Shown in pieces: positions 1 through 9,438 of a stretch of 64,000 bases of DNA; the first letter of the stretch is position 1; every line of letters begins with the position of its first letter. Source of the stretch: Corynebacterium curieae (GTDB lineage Bacteria; Actinomycetota; Actinomycetes; Mycobacteriales; Mycobacteriaceae). The position numbers were made by a program, and so were the translations under genes. The DNA lies in assembly GCF_027570035.1 (NCBI RefSeq), contig NZ_JAKMUU010000001.1:558001-622000 (forward strand). The letters are read 5' to 3'. Below the pieces are notes generated by a model. It ran no database searches. It worked only from the letters and a program-made list of their open reading frames with translations, and was not told the DNA's origin.

Positions 1-1263
1 TTCACCCCGCTTGAGGCACCTGCGCTGGATAAGCTGCGCTCCGTGCGCAAGGGCTCCGGCAAGCAGGAAGTAGCCACCACCATGGCTCTGGTGCGCACCT
101 TCAAGGAAATCATGCGCAATAAGGAGCTGGGCAAGCGCGTCGTTCCGATCATTCCGGATGAGGCCCGCACCTTCGGCATGGACTCCTGGTTCCCCACCAT
201 GAAGATTTGGAACCCGCGCGGCCAGAACTACGTGCCGGTTGACCACGATCTGATGCTTTCTTACCGCGAGGCAACCGACGGCCAGATCATGCACGAGGGC
301 ATTTCTGAGGCCGGCGCCGCTGCTTCCTTTACCGCCGCAGCCACCTCCTACGCCACCCAGGGCGAGGCCATGATTCCGCTGTACATCTTCTACTCGATGT
401 TCGGCTTCCAGCGCACCGGCGATGCTTTCTGGGCGGCTGGCGACCAGATGGGCCGCGGCTTCATCATCGGCGCTACTGCCGGCCGCACCACCTTGACCGG
501 CGAGGGCCTGCAGCACATGGACGGCCACTCCCCGGTCTTGGCCGCTACCAACCCGGCTGTAGTTTCCTATGACCCGGCCTTTGGCTACGAGGTTGCCCAC
601 TTGGTCACCCGCGGCATTGAGCGCATGTACGGCAAGGACAACGAGGCCATCATGTACTACCTCACCGTCTACAACGAGCCGGTGCACCAGCCGGCCGAGC
701 CGGAGGACCTAGACGTGGAGGGCCTGCACAAGGGCATCTACCACTACAACACCGCAGAGGGCGGCTCCATTGCTGCCAATATTCTGGCTTCCGGTGTGGG
801 CGTACACGAGGCGTTGCGCGCGCAGCAGCTGCTTGCCGACGACTTCGATGTCAAGGCCTCCATCTTCTCCGTTACCTCCTGGAACGAGCTGGCCCGCGAC
901 GGTGCCCGCCGCAATAAGGAGGCCCTGCGCAAGGGCGAGGAGCCGACCGAGGCATTTGCTACCTCTCAGCTCAAGGGCTACGAGGGTCCGTTCGTTGGTG
1001 TCTCTGACTTCACCACCGAGCTGCAGGAGCAAATTCGCCCCTACGTCCCGGGCACCTATATCACCTTGGGTGCGGATGGCTTCGGCTTCTCCGATACTCG
1101 CGAGGGCGCACGTCGCTACTTCAACATCGATGCCGAGTCCATCGTCGTCGCCGTACTCGATGGGCTTGCTCGCGAGGGCAAGATTGAGCGCTCCGTCGTT
1201 GAGAAGGCTGCCAAGGATCTTAAGCTGGATGATCCGACCGCAACCACGCACATTGAGGACTAG
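1..1263 (+). CDS. aceE: Pyruvate dehydrogenase E1 component, C-terminal part (partial)
   Basis: The reading frame is open from base 1, so the gene begins outside the window; 420 residues to the TAG stop are visible. AceE decarboxylates pyruvate with thiamine diphosphate and acetylates the lipoyl E2 subunit in the cytoplasmic pyruvate dehydrogenase complex. The visible part is the homodimeric-E1 transketolase-like central and C-terminal region, with stretches such as [31 protein letters not shown] and [12 protein letters not shown] that are near-invariant in AceE. It is followed by a strong terminator, so it ends its transcription unit. No damage is visible. Confidence 0.97.
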   Translation, partial: FTPLEAPALDKLRSVRKGSGKQEVATTMALVRTFKEIMRNKELGKRVVPIIPDEARTFGMDSWFPTMKIWNPRGQNYVPVDHDLMLSYREATDGQIMHEGISEAGAAASFTAAATSYATQGEAMIPLYIFYSMFGFQRTGDAFWAAGDQMGRGFIIGATAGRTTLTGEGLQHMDGHSPVLAATNPAVVSYDPAFGYEVAHLVTRGIERMYGKDNEAIMYYLTVYNEPVHQPAEPEDLDVEGLHKGIYHYNTAEGGSIAANILASGVGVHEALRAQQLLADDFDVKASIFSVTSWNELARDGARRNKEALRKGEEPTEAFATSQLKGYEGPFVGVSDFTTELQEQIRPYVPGTYITLGADGFGFSDTREGARRYFNIDAESIVVAVLDGLAREGKIERSVVEKAAKDLKLDDPTATTHIED

Positions 1264-1305
1264 CTTCCTCCTGCGCGCGGGCTAGACCCGCGCCCCGCGC
1301 TACTG

Positions 1306-1342
1306 AAAAGGCGCCGCTGGCCGTACCGCCGCGGCGCCTTTT
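1306..1342 (+). terminator. Rho-independent terminator after aceE
   Basis: A perfect 12-bp inverted repeat, AAAAGGCGCCGC (1306-1317) and GCGGCGCCTTTT (1331-1342), with a 13-nt loop. The A-rich and T-rich ends let it work on both strands. It lies between aceE and the convergent hydrolase gene. Confidence 0.85.
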
Positions 1343-1407
1343 GCGTGGCCTACAACGTCGTCTGGGAAAGGGCCGCGATCCCCCGGACAACCTTACTGGC
1401 GGTAGTC

Positions 1408-2406
1408 CTAGATGGCGTCGAGGACGCGGCCAAGCGCCTCGGAGATGGCTTCTGGATCTTCCAGGATCACCATGTGCCCAGATCCTTTCACGGTATGTAG
1501 ATCAGCGGCGGGCCAATGCTGGCATAACACCTCGGATTGCGAGCGCGGGGTGACGATATCGGCGGTTCCCACCACCACCTCACCCTGCAGCTGGGCCAGT
1601 CTTTCTGCGGCGCCGTATTCGGCGTGCTCCAAGAGGTCGTCGAAGAAGCCGGAGTAGGAGGCCAAGGGGGTATCGAGAAGCATGGCAACGTGAAATTGCA
1701 ACTTCTCCATCTGGGGAAAGCCCGCCAAGGTCGCCGCAAAAAGCGGGGCAATGAAGCGGGCAGCCTCAAAGCGAGCGTTATCGACGCGCCCGGGCAAGCG
1801 CAGGCACAGGCGGTAGAGCGCGTGCAGCGACTTGGACTGCAAAATCTGCGCCACGCCCTTGGCCGCAAAGCGGCGCATAGAAGTAGAAATCAGCAGCGCT
1901 CCCTTGATGCGCTCATAAATTTCGGCAGGAGCACGGCGGATGAGGTTTAAGGCAACCATGCCGCCTAGAGAATGGCCCACAATGACCAGGTTGCCACGGG
2001 GAGCGCGCTCGCGGATGACGGCAAGGACGTCGTCGGCAGCCGCATCGATGGTGCACTCCTCAGGGCCGACCGTGGCGGATTGGCCGTGGCCGCGAAGGTC
2101 TACTAGGAGCGCGCGGGCATTGCGATTGCGCAGGTAATTAGCCTGATCATAATAGGATTCCGCGGATAGGCAGTAGCCGTGGATAAAGACCACCGTCACC
2201 GGGGCGTCTTCGCGCCCGACTTCGTACCACGCAATATCGAGGCCATCGTGGTCCACCGTGCCAGAAGCGCTGATTTTGGTAAGGCCAGGCTCCGTAGAGG
2301 GGTCGTGCAATCCGCCGTAGAGTTTTTCTAGTTCAGCGCGGTGCGAGGGGCGCAATCGTTTGAGCCAACTACGCGCGACAACGGAAGAACGTTTTCTCAA
2401 TGCCAT
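1408..2406 (-). CDS. Alpha/beta-fold hydrolase
   Basis: A predicted 332-residue soluble alpha/beta hydrolase of unknown substrate. The nucleophile elbow GHSLGG is near residue 148, preceded by an oxyanion-type HGY motif; the acid is likely the Asp in GTADIVTP and the base the His in KGSGHMV. The ATG at 2406 (MALRKRSSV) was chosen because the longer frame (to 2457) would run into the divergent acyl carrier protein gene, which starts at 2434. Only 27 bp separate the two starts. In corynebacteria a hydrolase next to this acyl carrier protein would fit lipid metabolism, but that is inference. Confidence 0.85.
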   Translation of the reverse strand: MALRKRSSVVARSWLKRLRPSHRAELEKLYGGLHDPSTEPGLTKISASGTVDHDGLDIAWYEVGREDAPVTVVFIHGYCLSAESYYDQANYLRNRNARALLVDLRGHGQSATVGPEECTIDAAADDVLAVIRERAPRGNLVIVGHSLGGMVALNLIRRAPAEIYERIKGALLISTSMRRFAAKGVAQILQSKSLHALYRLCLRLPGRVDNARFEAARFIAPLFAATLAGFPQMEKLQFHVAMLLDTPLASYSGFFDDLLEHAEYGAAERLAQLQGEVVVGTADIVTPRSQSEVLCQHWPAADLHTVKGSGHMVILEDPEAISEALGRVLDAI

Positions 2407-2420
2407 AACGGGATCAATAC

Positions 2421-2426
2421 TAGACT
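2421..2426 (+). promoter_or_regulatory. -10 hexamer TAGACT for a leaderless acyl carrier protein mRNA
   Basis: TAGACT ends 7 nt before the ATG at 2434, so transcription would start at or next to the A of the start codon. There is no Shine-Dalgarno sequence. The -35 region is not recognisable. Confidence 0.5.
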
Positions 2427-2433
2427 GGTGGGC

Positions 2434-2727
2434 ATGGCAAACGACCTCAGCGCCCAATTGCAGGCAAAATTCAACGCGAGCGCGCCAGAAAAGGAGCCGG
2501 AGCGCGATACGCTCGGCCAGCTCATCGCGCTTATCAGCAAGGTCACCGGTACCGAGGAAGACCTGAGCCGGGATACACGCCTGAAGGATATCGGGGTGGA
2601 ATCGCTAGATCTGGTGGAGCTAACCGTACGCGCGGAAGAGACCTTCCAAGTGCGATTTTCTGAGGAAACGATGCTCAACTGCGAAACCATCGGCGATATT
2701 GCCGAGTATGTGGAGGATCACCAATGA
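2434..2727 (+). CDS. Acyl carrier protein
   Basis: A 97-residue acyl carrier protein. The phosphopantetheine attachment serine lies in DIGVESLDLVELTVRAEE, a variant of the usual DSL motif, within the four-helix carrier fold. It would carry acyl chains in fatty or mycolic acid synthesis, or in an unidentified pathway. The start is the ATG at 2434 because an in-frame upstream extension would overlap the divergent hydrolase and lacks a ribosome site. The last codons overlap the next gene by ATGA, so the two are translationally coupled. Related corynebacteria keep an acyl carrier protein next to a NagD-type phosphatase, from memory. Confidence 0.93.
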   Translation: MANDLSAQLQAKFNASAPEKEPERDTLGQLIALISKVTGTEEDLSRDTRLKDIGVESLDLVELTVRAEETFQVRFSEETMLNCETIGDIAEYVEDHQ

Positions 2728-3509
2728 TTTCTTATCTATCCGATATGGACGGCGTTCTCATCAAAGAAGGCGAGATGATCCCTGGCGCGGATAAATTCAT
2801 CCAAGCGCTCAAGGATAATGACATCGAGTACATGGTGCTGACCAATAACTCCATGTCTACCCCGCGGGATCTTTCTGCTCGCCTGCGCAACACCGGCCTG
2901 GATATTCCGGCAGAACGCATCTGGACCTCCGCCACTGCTACCGCGAATTTTCTTTCCAGCCAAGTAAGCTCCAGCAAGGCCTATGTGGTGGGCGAATCCG
3001 GACTGACCACCGCCATGCACGAGGCCGGCTGGATCCTCACTAACGATGACCCAGACTTCGTGGTGCTTGGCGAGACCCGCACCTACTCCTTTGAAGCAAT
3101 TACCACCGCCATTAATCTCATCCGTGATGGCGCGCGGTTCATTGCCACCAACCCGGATGTCACCGGCCCGGCTCCGGTAGGCGTGCTTCCTGCGACCGGC
3201 GCCGTGGCCGCGCTGATTACCGCCGCGACGAACCGCGAGCCTTATTACGTGGGCAAGCCCAACCCGGTCATGATGCGCTCGGCGCTTAATCATATCGGCG
3301 CCCACTCGGAGCAGACTGTGATGATCGGTGACCGCATGGATACGGACGTCAAGGCAGGCCTCGAGGCCGGCATGCGTACTGTTTTGGTGCGCTCCGGAAT
3401 TTCTGATGACCGGGAGATTTCCCGCTACCCTTACCGCCCTTCTGCCGTGCTGAAATCTGTGGCGGAGCTACCGGAGAAGATCCTGGATCCGTTCGCGGAA
3501 GATAAGTAG
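2724..3509 (+). CDS. HAD-superfamily (IIA, NagD-like) phosphatase
   Basis: A 261-residue HAD hydrolase. Motif I is DMDGVLIKEGE near the N-terminus, motif II includes TNNS, and motif IV is GDRMDTDVKAG, typical of the NagD/PGP group that dephosphorylates small phosphometabolites. It starts by a 4-nt ATGA overlap with the acyl carrier protein stop, so both come from one mRNA. The natural substrate cannot be told from sequence. The gene ends just before a strong hairpin shared with the convergent hypothetical gene. Confidence 0.93.
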   Translation: MISYLSDMDGVLIKEGEMIPGADKFIQALKDNDIEYMVLTNNSMSTPRDLSARLRNTGLDIPAERIWTSATATANFLSSQVSSSKAYVVGESGLTTAMHEAGWILTNDDPDFVVLGETRTYSFEAITTAINLIRDGARFIATNPDVTGPAPVGVLPATGAVAALITAATNREPYYVGKPNPVMMRSALNHIGAHSEQTVMIGDRMDTDVKAGLEAGMRTVLVRSGISDDREISRYPYRPSAVLKSVAELPEKILDPFAEDK

Positions 3510-3536
3510 GCCGCGCGACTGACTTGCGGTACTAAG

Positions 3537-3576
3537 AAGGGGGCTGGCCCAGCATTGAGCGGGCCAGCCCCCTTTT
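3537..3576 (+). terminator. Bidirectional terminator
   Basis: A 14-bp perfect stem, AAGGGGGCTGGCCC (3537-3550) and GGGCCAGCCCCCTT (3561-3574), with a 10-nt loop and a TTTT end. It lies between the HAD gene and the convergent gene at 3584. Confidence 0.85.
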
Positions 3577-3583
3577 GCGCTTT

Positions 3584-4102
3584 CTACGGCATGCGCACGG
3601 CCGCGGTAAAGCCGTGGCGCTGTGCAAGGTAGCGCACGACGCAGTCGAGCGCATCAAGCTCCTCACGGGTGCCGGTAAGCACCTGGTGGCAGCCAATACC
3701 GCTGCCGGCGCTGGCGCAGGCGCTGCCGCCTTGGGCGAGCGCTGCTACGGAAAGCCCATCCCGGAACCAACGGGTGCACCACTGAGCGGTCAGCGGGTCA
3801 TCGCCCGGAATGATAAATTCCGATTCGGTGCGAATGCACCGATCCATGGCGTGTTCAATCTTCGAGCGCAGCGAACGCGGCATCCCGGAGATTTTGAGCA
3901 CACCGGTGACCACGGTGGCGCCACCATTGACGGTGGGCCACGCGGAGGTGGAGGCCGGCTGTTCAACCGGCGCAGGGTTAACGCACGTATTCATAGCCGA
4001 TTCTCCCTCGACATAGATCACCACCGCGCCAAGCATGCCGGCCCGGCGCGATGCAAGACGAGCTTCGTCTTCCCCAACGAACTGTCTGATGCGTCTGCTC
4101 AC
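3584..4102 (-). CDS. Conserved hypothetical protein
   Basis: A predicted 172-residue soluble protein without a signal peptide or membrane segment. It begins MSRRIRQFVGEDE from a GTG, with AGGA about 7 nt upstream, and has four to five cysteines including GIGCHQVLTGTREELD. I do not recognise a named domain. It lies convergent to the HAD gene and shares its terminator, and divergent from the exported esterase gene. A downstream ATG (MLGAVVIYVEG) is a possible alternative start. Codon use is like the neighbouring core genes, so it is probably real. Confidence 0.65.
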   Translation of the reverse strand: MSRRIRQFVGEDEARLASRRAGMLGAVVIYVEGESAMNTCVNPAPVEQPASTSAWPTVNGGATVVTGVLKISGMPRSLRSKIEHAMDRCIRTESEFIIPGDDPLTAQWCTRWFRDGLSVAALAQGGSACASAGSGIGCHQVLTGTREELDALDCVVRYLAQRHGFTAAVRMP

Positions 4103-4275
4103 AATTTTCCTGCGTCACATCGCCCCCTACAACCCTCAACTTTCACTTCAACCCCCATTTGCTAAACCTCAACCCTAGGTACAGACTGGGACTAAAGTTG
4201 CAGGTGAAACCTATGTTGAATATGTGAATATTGGGAAGATTTGGTTCCAGGCTAGCCACCCGCCTCCCGCCGCAG

Positions 4276-4281
4276 TAGAAT
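4276..4281 (+). promoter_or_regulatory. -10 hexamer TAGAAT, leaderless start
   Basis: TAGAAT lies 8 nt before the ATG at 4290 of the exported esterase, with no ribosome site between them. This implies transcription beginning at the start codon. Confidence 0.5.
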
Positions 4282-4289
4282 CCCAGCTC

Positions 4290-5264
4290 ATGCAATTGAA
4301 AAAGGTCTTGATTTCGCTCGCGGCAGCCACCTTGGCCGCCGGGGCGCTATCCCCCACCGCGAGCGCCCAGTCCTCGCTCGATTCCCTATCCTCTTCCCCG
4401 GCCATGGGGGAGCTTTCCTCCGCTCTTGGCAAGGCCCTCGAATCCGCACCAAAGGAAGGCGAGCAAGCCCCACCGGAAGAAGCGGCGGTTGACGAAGAAT
4501 GGCGCAGCATTTCAGTCGCCGGCTATGGCCAGCGCAAGTACCTAGTACAGGTACCGAAGAATTTCTATCCGAATCGCACCTACGATGTGATTTTTGGCTT
4601 TGGCGGGATGGGAAATGACGTTCCTTTCACCAAGAGCTACATGAATCTGGCCGAGCACACGGATGGTACGGCCATTGTCGTGTATCCGCAGCCCACGATG
4701 GGCCGCAACGGCCAGCTGGCGTGGGAGGGCCCTAATTACGCCTCGACGCGCCGCGGGGAGGACGTGGCCATGGTTAAAGCCATCGCCAACGAGCTCAAGC
4801 ACAGCTACCGCATCCACAGCGTATACGGCACCGGCCTTTCCAATGGCGGCGGCATGGCACTTTCTGTGGCTTGCCAAGAGCCCACGCTTTTCGATGCCAT
4901 CGCGGTCGTCGCCTCGGCCAACTACCAGCCGATTTTTAATAACTGCCACGGTGCCGTCGATACGCTATTTATTCACGGCACGCGCGATGCCACCGCGCCG
5001 TATGGCGGCCCCGCCATCGGTGCCAATGCGCACGGCGGCCGCTACCTTTCCGCCCAAGCCGCCTTCCGCAACGTAGGCGAGCGCAATGGCTGCATCGACG
5101 TCAATAACCCGCGCCAGGGCTTCGGCGCTGGATATGACCCATTTATCTTCGATGGCTGCGCGGCCCATACCGAGATCGACCGGGTCAACAACGGCGAACA
5201 CACCTGGTTCCCGTTTAATCCGGATGCCACCGAGCGCGTGGTGGAATTCTTCCGCGAGCACTAG
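4290..5264 (+). CDS. Exported PHB-depolymerase-family (LpqC-like) esterase
   Basis: A 324-residue secreted hydrolase. The start at 4290 gives a clean Sec signal peptide (MQLKKVLISLAAATLAAGAL, cleavage after TASAQ) and follows a -10 box directly. A low-complexity Ser/Glu-rich linker precedes the catalytic domain. The nucleophile elbow is GLSNGGG, the acid is in HGTRDATAP and the base in NNGEHTWFPF, as in poly(3-hydroxybutyrate) depolymerase/feruloyl-esterase-like proteins. The substrate is likely an ester of the envelope or environment. It is monocistronic and convergent with the beta-lactamase-like gene. Confidence 0.88.
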   Translation: MQLKKVLISLAAATLAAGALSPTASAQSSLDSLSSSPAMGELSSALGKALESAPKEGEQAPPEEAAVDEEWRSISVAGYGQRKYLVQVPKNFYPNRTYDVIFGFGGMGNDVPFTKSYMNLAEHTDGTAIVVYPQPTMGRNGQLAWEGPNYASTRRGEDVAMVKAIANELKHSYRIHSVYGTGLSNGGGMALSVACQEPTLFDAIAVVASANYQPIFNNCHGAVDTLFIHGTRDATAPYGGPAIGANAHGGRYLSAQAAFRNVGERNGCIDVNNPRQGFGAGYDPFIFDGCAAHTEIDRVNNGEHTWFPFNPDATERVVEFFREH

Positions 5265-5312
5265 CGCCTCCACCCCGGCTCGGTAGGGCGTGCTAACGCC
5301 GCCCGAAGGAGA

Positions 5313-6107
5313 CTACAAAGAGTCCCAGATAGCGGTATTTGTATCGTGCCAGAGCGGCTTGCACCACTCGCCAAAGTCGCGGTTCGAAAGCGCCACCATG
5401 GCATAGTCGCCCGCCACCCAGAGGTAGGTGCCGGACATACCGAAGTGACCGGCGGCGTCGGCAGGCAGGGCGCCCATCCAGTGGTCTTTGTTGCCATGGA
5501 TTTCAAAGCCCAGGCCCCAGGTGCACTCCTTAAAACTGCCGTAGCCTGGCACGATGCCGCGCAGGCCGCCGAAATGGCCCCGGCGCATATTCGCCACGGT
5601 TGACGGGTGCAGCAGCTTAGGGTTGTGCACCTCGGCGGCGAAGGCCGCCAGATCCTCCACCGTGGAAATCAAACCGTGGCCGGCCGAGCCTTCGAGCCGC
5701 GTAGAGCCCATGCCCAGCGGCATGCACACGCCTTCGCGCAGGTACTCGGCAAAGTCCATGCCCGTGGCCTCCGCAACGATATCCGCGGCCCATTCATAGC
5801 CGGCCGAAGAATAAATGCGGCGCTCCCCCACCGGCTTTTGCGGCTCCCGCGAGTCGAAGGAGATGCCGGAGGCGTGTGCCAGGAGGTGCTCCAGCGTCGA
5901 GCCTGCTGGGCCGGCCGGCTGCTCCAGCTCCACCGCGCCTTCCTCCACAGCCATCATCACCGCGTAGGCAGCGACCAGCTTGGTTACTGACGCCACTGGA
6001 AACTCCCAGGCGGTATCTCCTACCGTTTCTATGATCTCGCCGCGGCGCAGCAACGCTCCGGCCACCGTGTCCGCGGGCCACTGGCTAATTTGGCTAAATT
6101 CGCTCAT
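5313..6107 (-). CDS. Serine beta-lactamase-fold hydrolase / penicillin-binding-protein-like
   Basis: A 264-residue member of the class C beta-lactamase/esterase superfamily, short for the family. The SxxK motif is SVTK (residues about 40-43), the second motif is YSSAGYE, and HFGMSG near the C-terminus replaces the KTG box. No signal peptide is evident, so it is probably cytoplasmic, acting as an esterase or peptidase rather than on peptidoglycan. It is divergent from phoD. Related corynebacteria also place a small beta-lactamase-like gene near phoD, from memory. Confidence 0.85.
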   Translation of the reverse strand: MSEFSQISQWPADTVAGALLRRGEIIETVGDTAWEFPVASVTKLVAAYAVMMAVEEGAVELEQPAGPAGSTLEHLLAHASGISFDSREPQKPVGERRIYSSAGYEWAADIVAEATGMDFAEYLREGVCMPLGMGSTRLEGSAGHGLISTVEDLAAFAAEVHNPKLLHPSTVANMRRGHFGGLRGIVPGYGSFKECTWGLGFEIHGNKDHWMGALPADAAGHFGMSGTYLWVAGDYAMVALSNRDFGEWCKPLWHDTNTAIWDSL

Positions 6108-6187
6108 GCCTTATAGCCTACTGAGGCTTTTCCTCCAAGACTCCGTAGCGCAACACCGAGCCCGGGAAGCCGAGTGCGAGTGGCGAA

Positions 6188-6203
6188 GTTAACCGCCAGT
6201 TAA
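6188..6203 (+). promoter_or_regulatory. Possible PHO-box-like direct repeat upstream of phoD
   Basis: GTTAA occurs at 6188-6192 and again at 6199-6203, an 11-nt period like actinobacterial PHO boxes built from direct repeats. It lies about 75 nt upstream of the phoD start. The match is short and the claim is tentative. Confidence 0.3.
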
Positions 6204-6275
6204 GACAAAAAGAACTCTTTATGGAATTGGGCGGAAACACTTGCGCCGGCATTAAACATGACAAAGCTTTAAGTC

Positions 6276-7967
6276 ATGCCTAATAATTCTCAGAATCAGC
6301 CCGAGTCCGCTCGCGGCCACGTCAACCGCCGCCGCTTCCTACAGACCTCTGGTACCGCCGGTGCCGCCATCGCCCTATCCACCGCCGCCGCCAACTCCGC
6401 CCACGCGCAAAGCAGCCTATCCCCACGCGTAGAGCAGCACATGGTGGAGCCGAAGCTGGGCGAGCGCCCCTTCCTCCACGGTGTGGCCTCGGGCGATCCG
6501 ATTCCAGACTCCGTCATCTTGTGGACCCGTGTAACCCCAGATGCCGATGCCATGCCGGGATCCGGGCTGGGCGAGGCCACCAAGGTGGAGTGGGAAATCG
6601 CCAAGGATGAGGGCTTTGGGGACGTCGTCAAGCAGGGCGAAGTAACCACCGATGCCAACCAGGACCACACCGTGCACGTAGATCCGCACGGCCTGGAGCC
6701 GGAGACCGTATACTTCTATCGCTTTAAGGCACAGGATAAGTACTCGCCCATCGGCCGCACCAAGACCGCTCCGGCTCTGAGCGCTTCCCCGGAAGAGCTG
6801 ACCTTCGGCGTGGCTAGCTGCGCCAATTGGGAGTCCGGATTCTTCAATGCTTATGGCGATATTGCCCAGCGCGGCCGCGCAGACCAGCTAGATTACATGA
6901 TTTTCTTGGGCGACTATATCTACGAGTACCCGCAGCGCGAGTACGCCGGCGACGGCCCGGTGCGCCTGCACCACCCAGCGCACGAGATTATCTCGCTCGA
7001 GGATTACCGCATCCGCCTCGGCCGCTACCGCACCGATGAAAACCTGCAGGCTGCACACGCCGCGCTGCCATGGGTCGTGGTGTGGGATGACCACGAGGTA
7101 GCCAACGATAACTGGCGCGAGGGCGCCGAGAACCACACCGAAGGCAAGGAGGGCGCCTTCCTCGACCGCCGCAAGGCCGCCATGCAGGCCTACTTCGAGT
7201 GGATGCCGGTGCGCGCGACCAACCCGTCCGAACAGGGCCACCTCTACCGCAGCCTAACCTTCGGCGACCTAGTAGAGCTGACCATGATGGACCTGCGCAC
7301 CTACCGCGATGAGCAGGTGCGCTTTGGCCCGCACAAGATGGCCGCGGAGGGCCGCACGATGCTCGGTTCCGAGCAGTACAAGTGGCTGCTCAATAAGATT
7401 GAGACCTCTTCTGCCAAGTGGAATATGCTGGGCAATTCCGTCATGTTCTCCCCCATGAACCTGGTTACCCTGGAAAAAGATGAAAAGACCAAGCCGGTTT
7501 CTTCTTCGCTATCTTCCAATATCACCGGCATTCCGGTCAATGGTGACCAGTGGGATGGCTATTCCGCAGAGCGCCGCTTGCTTATCGACGCCCTCTCTAA
7601 GCACGATTCCCATACCCTCTTTGTCACCGGCGATATCCACTCCGAGTGGGCGCATAATATCAGCAAGGACGGCCGCATTTTCGGCGCCGAGATGGTCTGC
7701 GCCTCGGTCTCTGCGCCGAATGTTAACGAGCAGCTCAAGCTGCCGGAGGGCAATGAGCTGTCCAAGCTGGCCCAGCGCTACCTGCTAGAGGCTAACCCGC
7801 ACACCCGCCACGTGGACCTTGACCACCACGGCTATAGCTTTGTAACCGTGCGCCCGGATTCTGCGGAGATGCACTGGCTGCGCGTGGATAACCTGCTCAC
7901 GGCTAAGTCACCGGTGCGCGAGGCAGTCACCCTGACCTGGCGACCAGACAAGGGCTACAATAAATAA
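6276..7967 (+). CDS. phoD: Alkaline phosphatase/phosphodiesterase PhoD, Tat-exported
   Basis: A 563-residue PhoD-family enzyme that releases phosphate from phosphomono- or diesters outside the membrane. A twin-arginine signal, NRRRFLQTSG, followed by a hydrophobic run and an SAHAQ cleavage site, occupies residues 1-45. The metal-binding core is visible: FGVASCANWESGF, DYMIFLGDYIYEY, VVWDDHEVANDNW and FVTGDIHSEWAHN. The length is usual for the family. The gene is monocistronic, and the upstream 11-nt direct repeat hints at phosphate control. Confidence 0.95.
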   Translation: MPNNSQNQPESARGHVNRRRFLQTSGTAGAAIALSTAAANSAHAQSSLSPRVEQHMVEPKLGERPFLHGVASGDPIPDSVILWTRVTPDADAMPGSGLGEATKVEWEIAKDEGFGDVVKQGEVTTDANQDHTVHVDPHGLEPETVYFYRFKAQDKYSPIGRTKTAPALSASPEELTFGVASCANWESGFFNAYGDIAQRGRADQLDYMIFLGDYIYEYPQREYAGDGPVRLHHPAHEIISLEDYRIRLGRYRTDENLQAAHAALPWVVVWDDHEVANDNWREGAENHTEGKEGAFLDRRKAAMQAYFEWMPVRATNPSEQGHLYRSLTFGDLVELTMMDLRTYRDEQVRFGPHKMAAEGRTMLGSEQYKWLLNKIETSSAKWNMLGNSVMFSPMNLVTLEKDEKTKPVSSSLSSNITGIPVNGDQWDGYSAERRLLIDALSKHDSHTLFVTGDIHSEWAHNISKDGRIFGAEMVCASVSAPNVNEQLKLPEGNELSKLAQRYLLEANPHTRHVDLDHHGYSFVTVRPDSAEMHWLRVDNLLTAKSPVREAVTLTWRPDKGYNK

Positions 7968-8024
7968 TTGTAAGTTCTGTCACATGACAGGTACTCGCCG
8001 TTAACGAACGAGTAGTACACCATC

Positions 8025-8070
8025 GATAGGCACAGTGAAAGACCCTCTCTGGGGAATTTCACTACCTATC
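8025..8070. terminator. Hairpin between convergent genes
   Basis: A two-part stem: GATAGG (8025-8030) with CCTATC (8065-8070), and AGTGAAA (8034-8040) with TTTCACT (8057-8063), separated by a small asymmetric bulge. There is no long T run, so it may be a processed or Rho-assisted terminator for phoD and the oxidoreductase gene. Confidence 0.4.
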
Positions 8071-8112
8071 ACTCTCCTGCCTCTCGGCCCCTGTGGTGCC
8101 GCGGATCCTTCC

Positions 8113-9201
8113 CTAGTCCGCGGCATACTCGTAGTCGATGTAGCCGCGCTCACCGCCCAGGTAGAACGTTTCTTGGTCCGGCTCATTGAGCTCCAACCCC
8201 TCGCGCCAACGGCGCACAAGGTCTGGGTTCGCGATGAGCTGGCGGCCCACCACTGCGGCATCCACGTAATCCAGCTCGATTTCGCGCTGCGCATCCTCCT
8301 TGGAGGTCACCGTGGGGAAGCCATCATTCATCAGCACCTTGGTCACGCCGTTAGCGTGCGCCTTCTTGGCCAGCTGCGCGATAAGCTCGCTTTCCGGCTC
8401 GCCATGCAGCAGCGACACGTAGGCCAGGTTCAGCGACGCCAAGGCATCGAGCAGGCCGCCGTAGGTGGCCAACATGTCTTCTTGATCATCCTCGATGACG
8501 CCCTGGACGTTGTGCGCCGGCGAGAAACGCACGCCCACGCGGTCGGCGCCGATTTCCTCTACTACAGCGCGAATGACCATCTCCGGCAGGCGCCAGCGAT
8601 TTTCCGGGCTGCCGCCAAACTCATCGTCGCGCTTATTGGACGAGGCCGCCATAAACTCGTGCAGCAGGTAGCCATTCGCGTTATGGATTTCCACGCCGTC
8701 GACGCCGGCATCGATAGCCCGGCGCGCACCCTGGCGGAATTCATCCACGATGCGAGGCAGCTCTTCCTTTTTCAGCTCGCGCGGCAGTGGCGCGTCCATC
8801 TTGCCGGAAAAGCCGCGCACGGTCCCGCCCCAATCAAAAGAACTGGGAGCCTCTGGATTCGCGCCATCAATCAAGTCTGGGTGGCTGGTGCGGCCACCGT
8901 GCATGATCTGCATGAATAGGGTGCCGCCAGCCTCGTGCACGCGGTCTGCCACCGCACGCCAGCCTTCTGCTTGCTCCTCTGTAGCAATACCGGCTTGCCC
9001 CGGGAAGGAGCGGTTAGTCCATGCCGGAAACGTTCCCTCCGTAACCACCAAACCAGCCGTAGCGCGCTGCGAGTAGTACTTCTGGTGCAGCTCGGTAGGC
9101 ACACCGCTTTCACCGGCGCGCTGGCGGGTTAGCGCCGCCATGGTCACGCGGTTATCTAGCTTGTATCGGCCAAGTTCCAGTGGTTCGAATAGTGAAGTCA
9201 T
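8113..9201 (-). CDS. Old yellow enzyme family NADH:flavin oxidoreductase
   Basis: A 362-residue FMN TIM-barrel ene-reductase of the NemA/OYE type, reducing activated C=C bonds or nitro-esters with NAD(P)H. Family marks include the N-terminal LFEPLELGRYKLDNRV, the MQIMHGGRTSHP stretch with the substrate-binding HGGR motif, and VEIHNANGYLLHEF followed by NKRDDEFGGSPENR. It is a single gene convergent with phoD. The stretch from 9202 to 9438 has no gene. The physiological substrate is unknown; detoxification is the usual guess. Confidence 0.93.
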   Translation of the reverse strand: MTSLFEPLELGRYKLDNRVTMAALTRQRAGESGVPTELHQKYYSQRATAGLVVTEGTFPAWTNRSFPGQAGIATEEQAEGWRAVADRVHEAGGTLFMQIMHGGRTSHPDLIDGANPEAPSSFDWGGTVRGFSGKMDAPLPRELKKEELPRIVDEFRQGARRAIDAGVDGVEIHNANGYLLHEFMAASSNKRDDEFGGSPENRWRLPEMVIRAVVEEIGADRVGVRFSPAHNVQGVIEDDQEDMLATYGGLLDALASLNLAYVSLLHGEPESELIAQLAKKAHANGVTKVLMNDGFPTVTSKEDAQREIELDYVDAAVVGRQLIANPDLVRRWREGLELNEPDQETFYLGGERGYIDYEYAAD

Positions 9202-9438
9202 GACCTCTTCAACACCGCAGTCAAAGAGATTGTTCCAACCCCAGCCTCGGACTAACTACCTATCTCCGATCCGCTACCGGCAGTTAAGCTCTTCAGGCGC
9301 CTGCGTACCATTGGCTCCTTTGCCTTCCGGAATGGTCAATGAGATTGAGGCTTATGGCATTATGGCGCAAAAGTACTGAGTATTTGAAGATCGCATTAGC
9401 GCTTCAATGAGCGCCCCACCGGAAGGATCGGCTCACTA

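Noticed and set aside
8035..8919. Long plus-strand frame over the old yellow enzyme gene
   Set aside because: It is antisense to a clear enzyme gene, has no family resemblance and is explained by G+C-rich codon structure.
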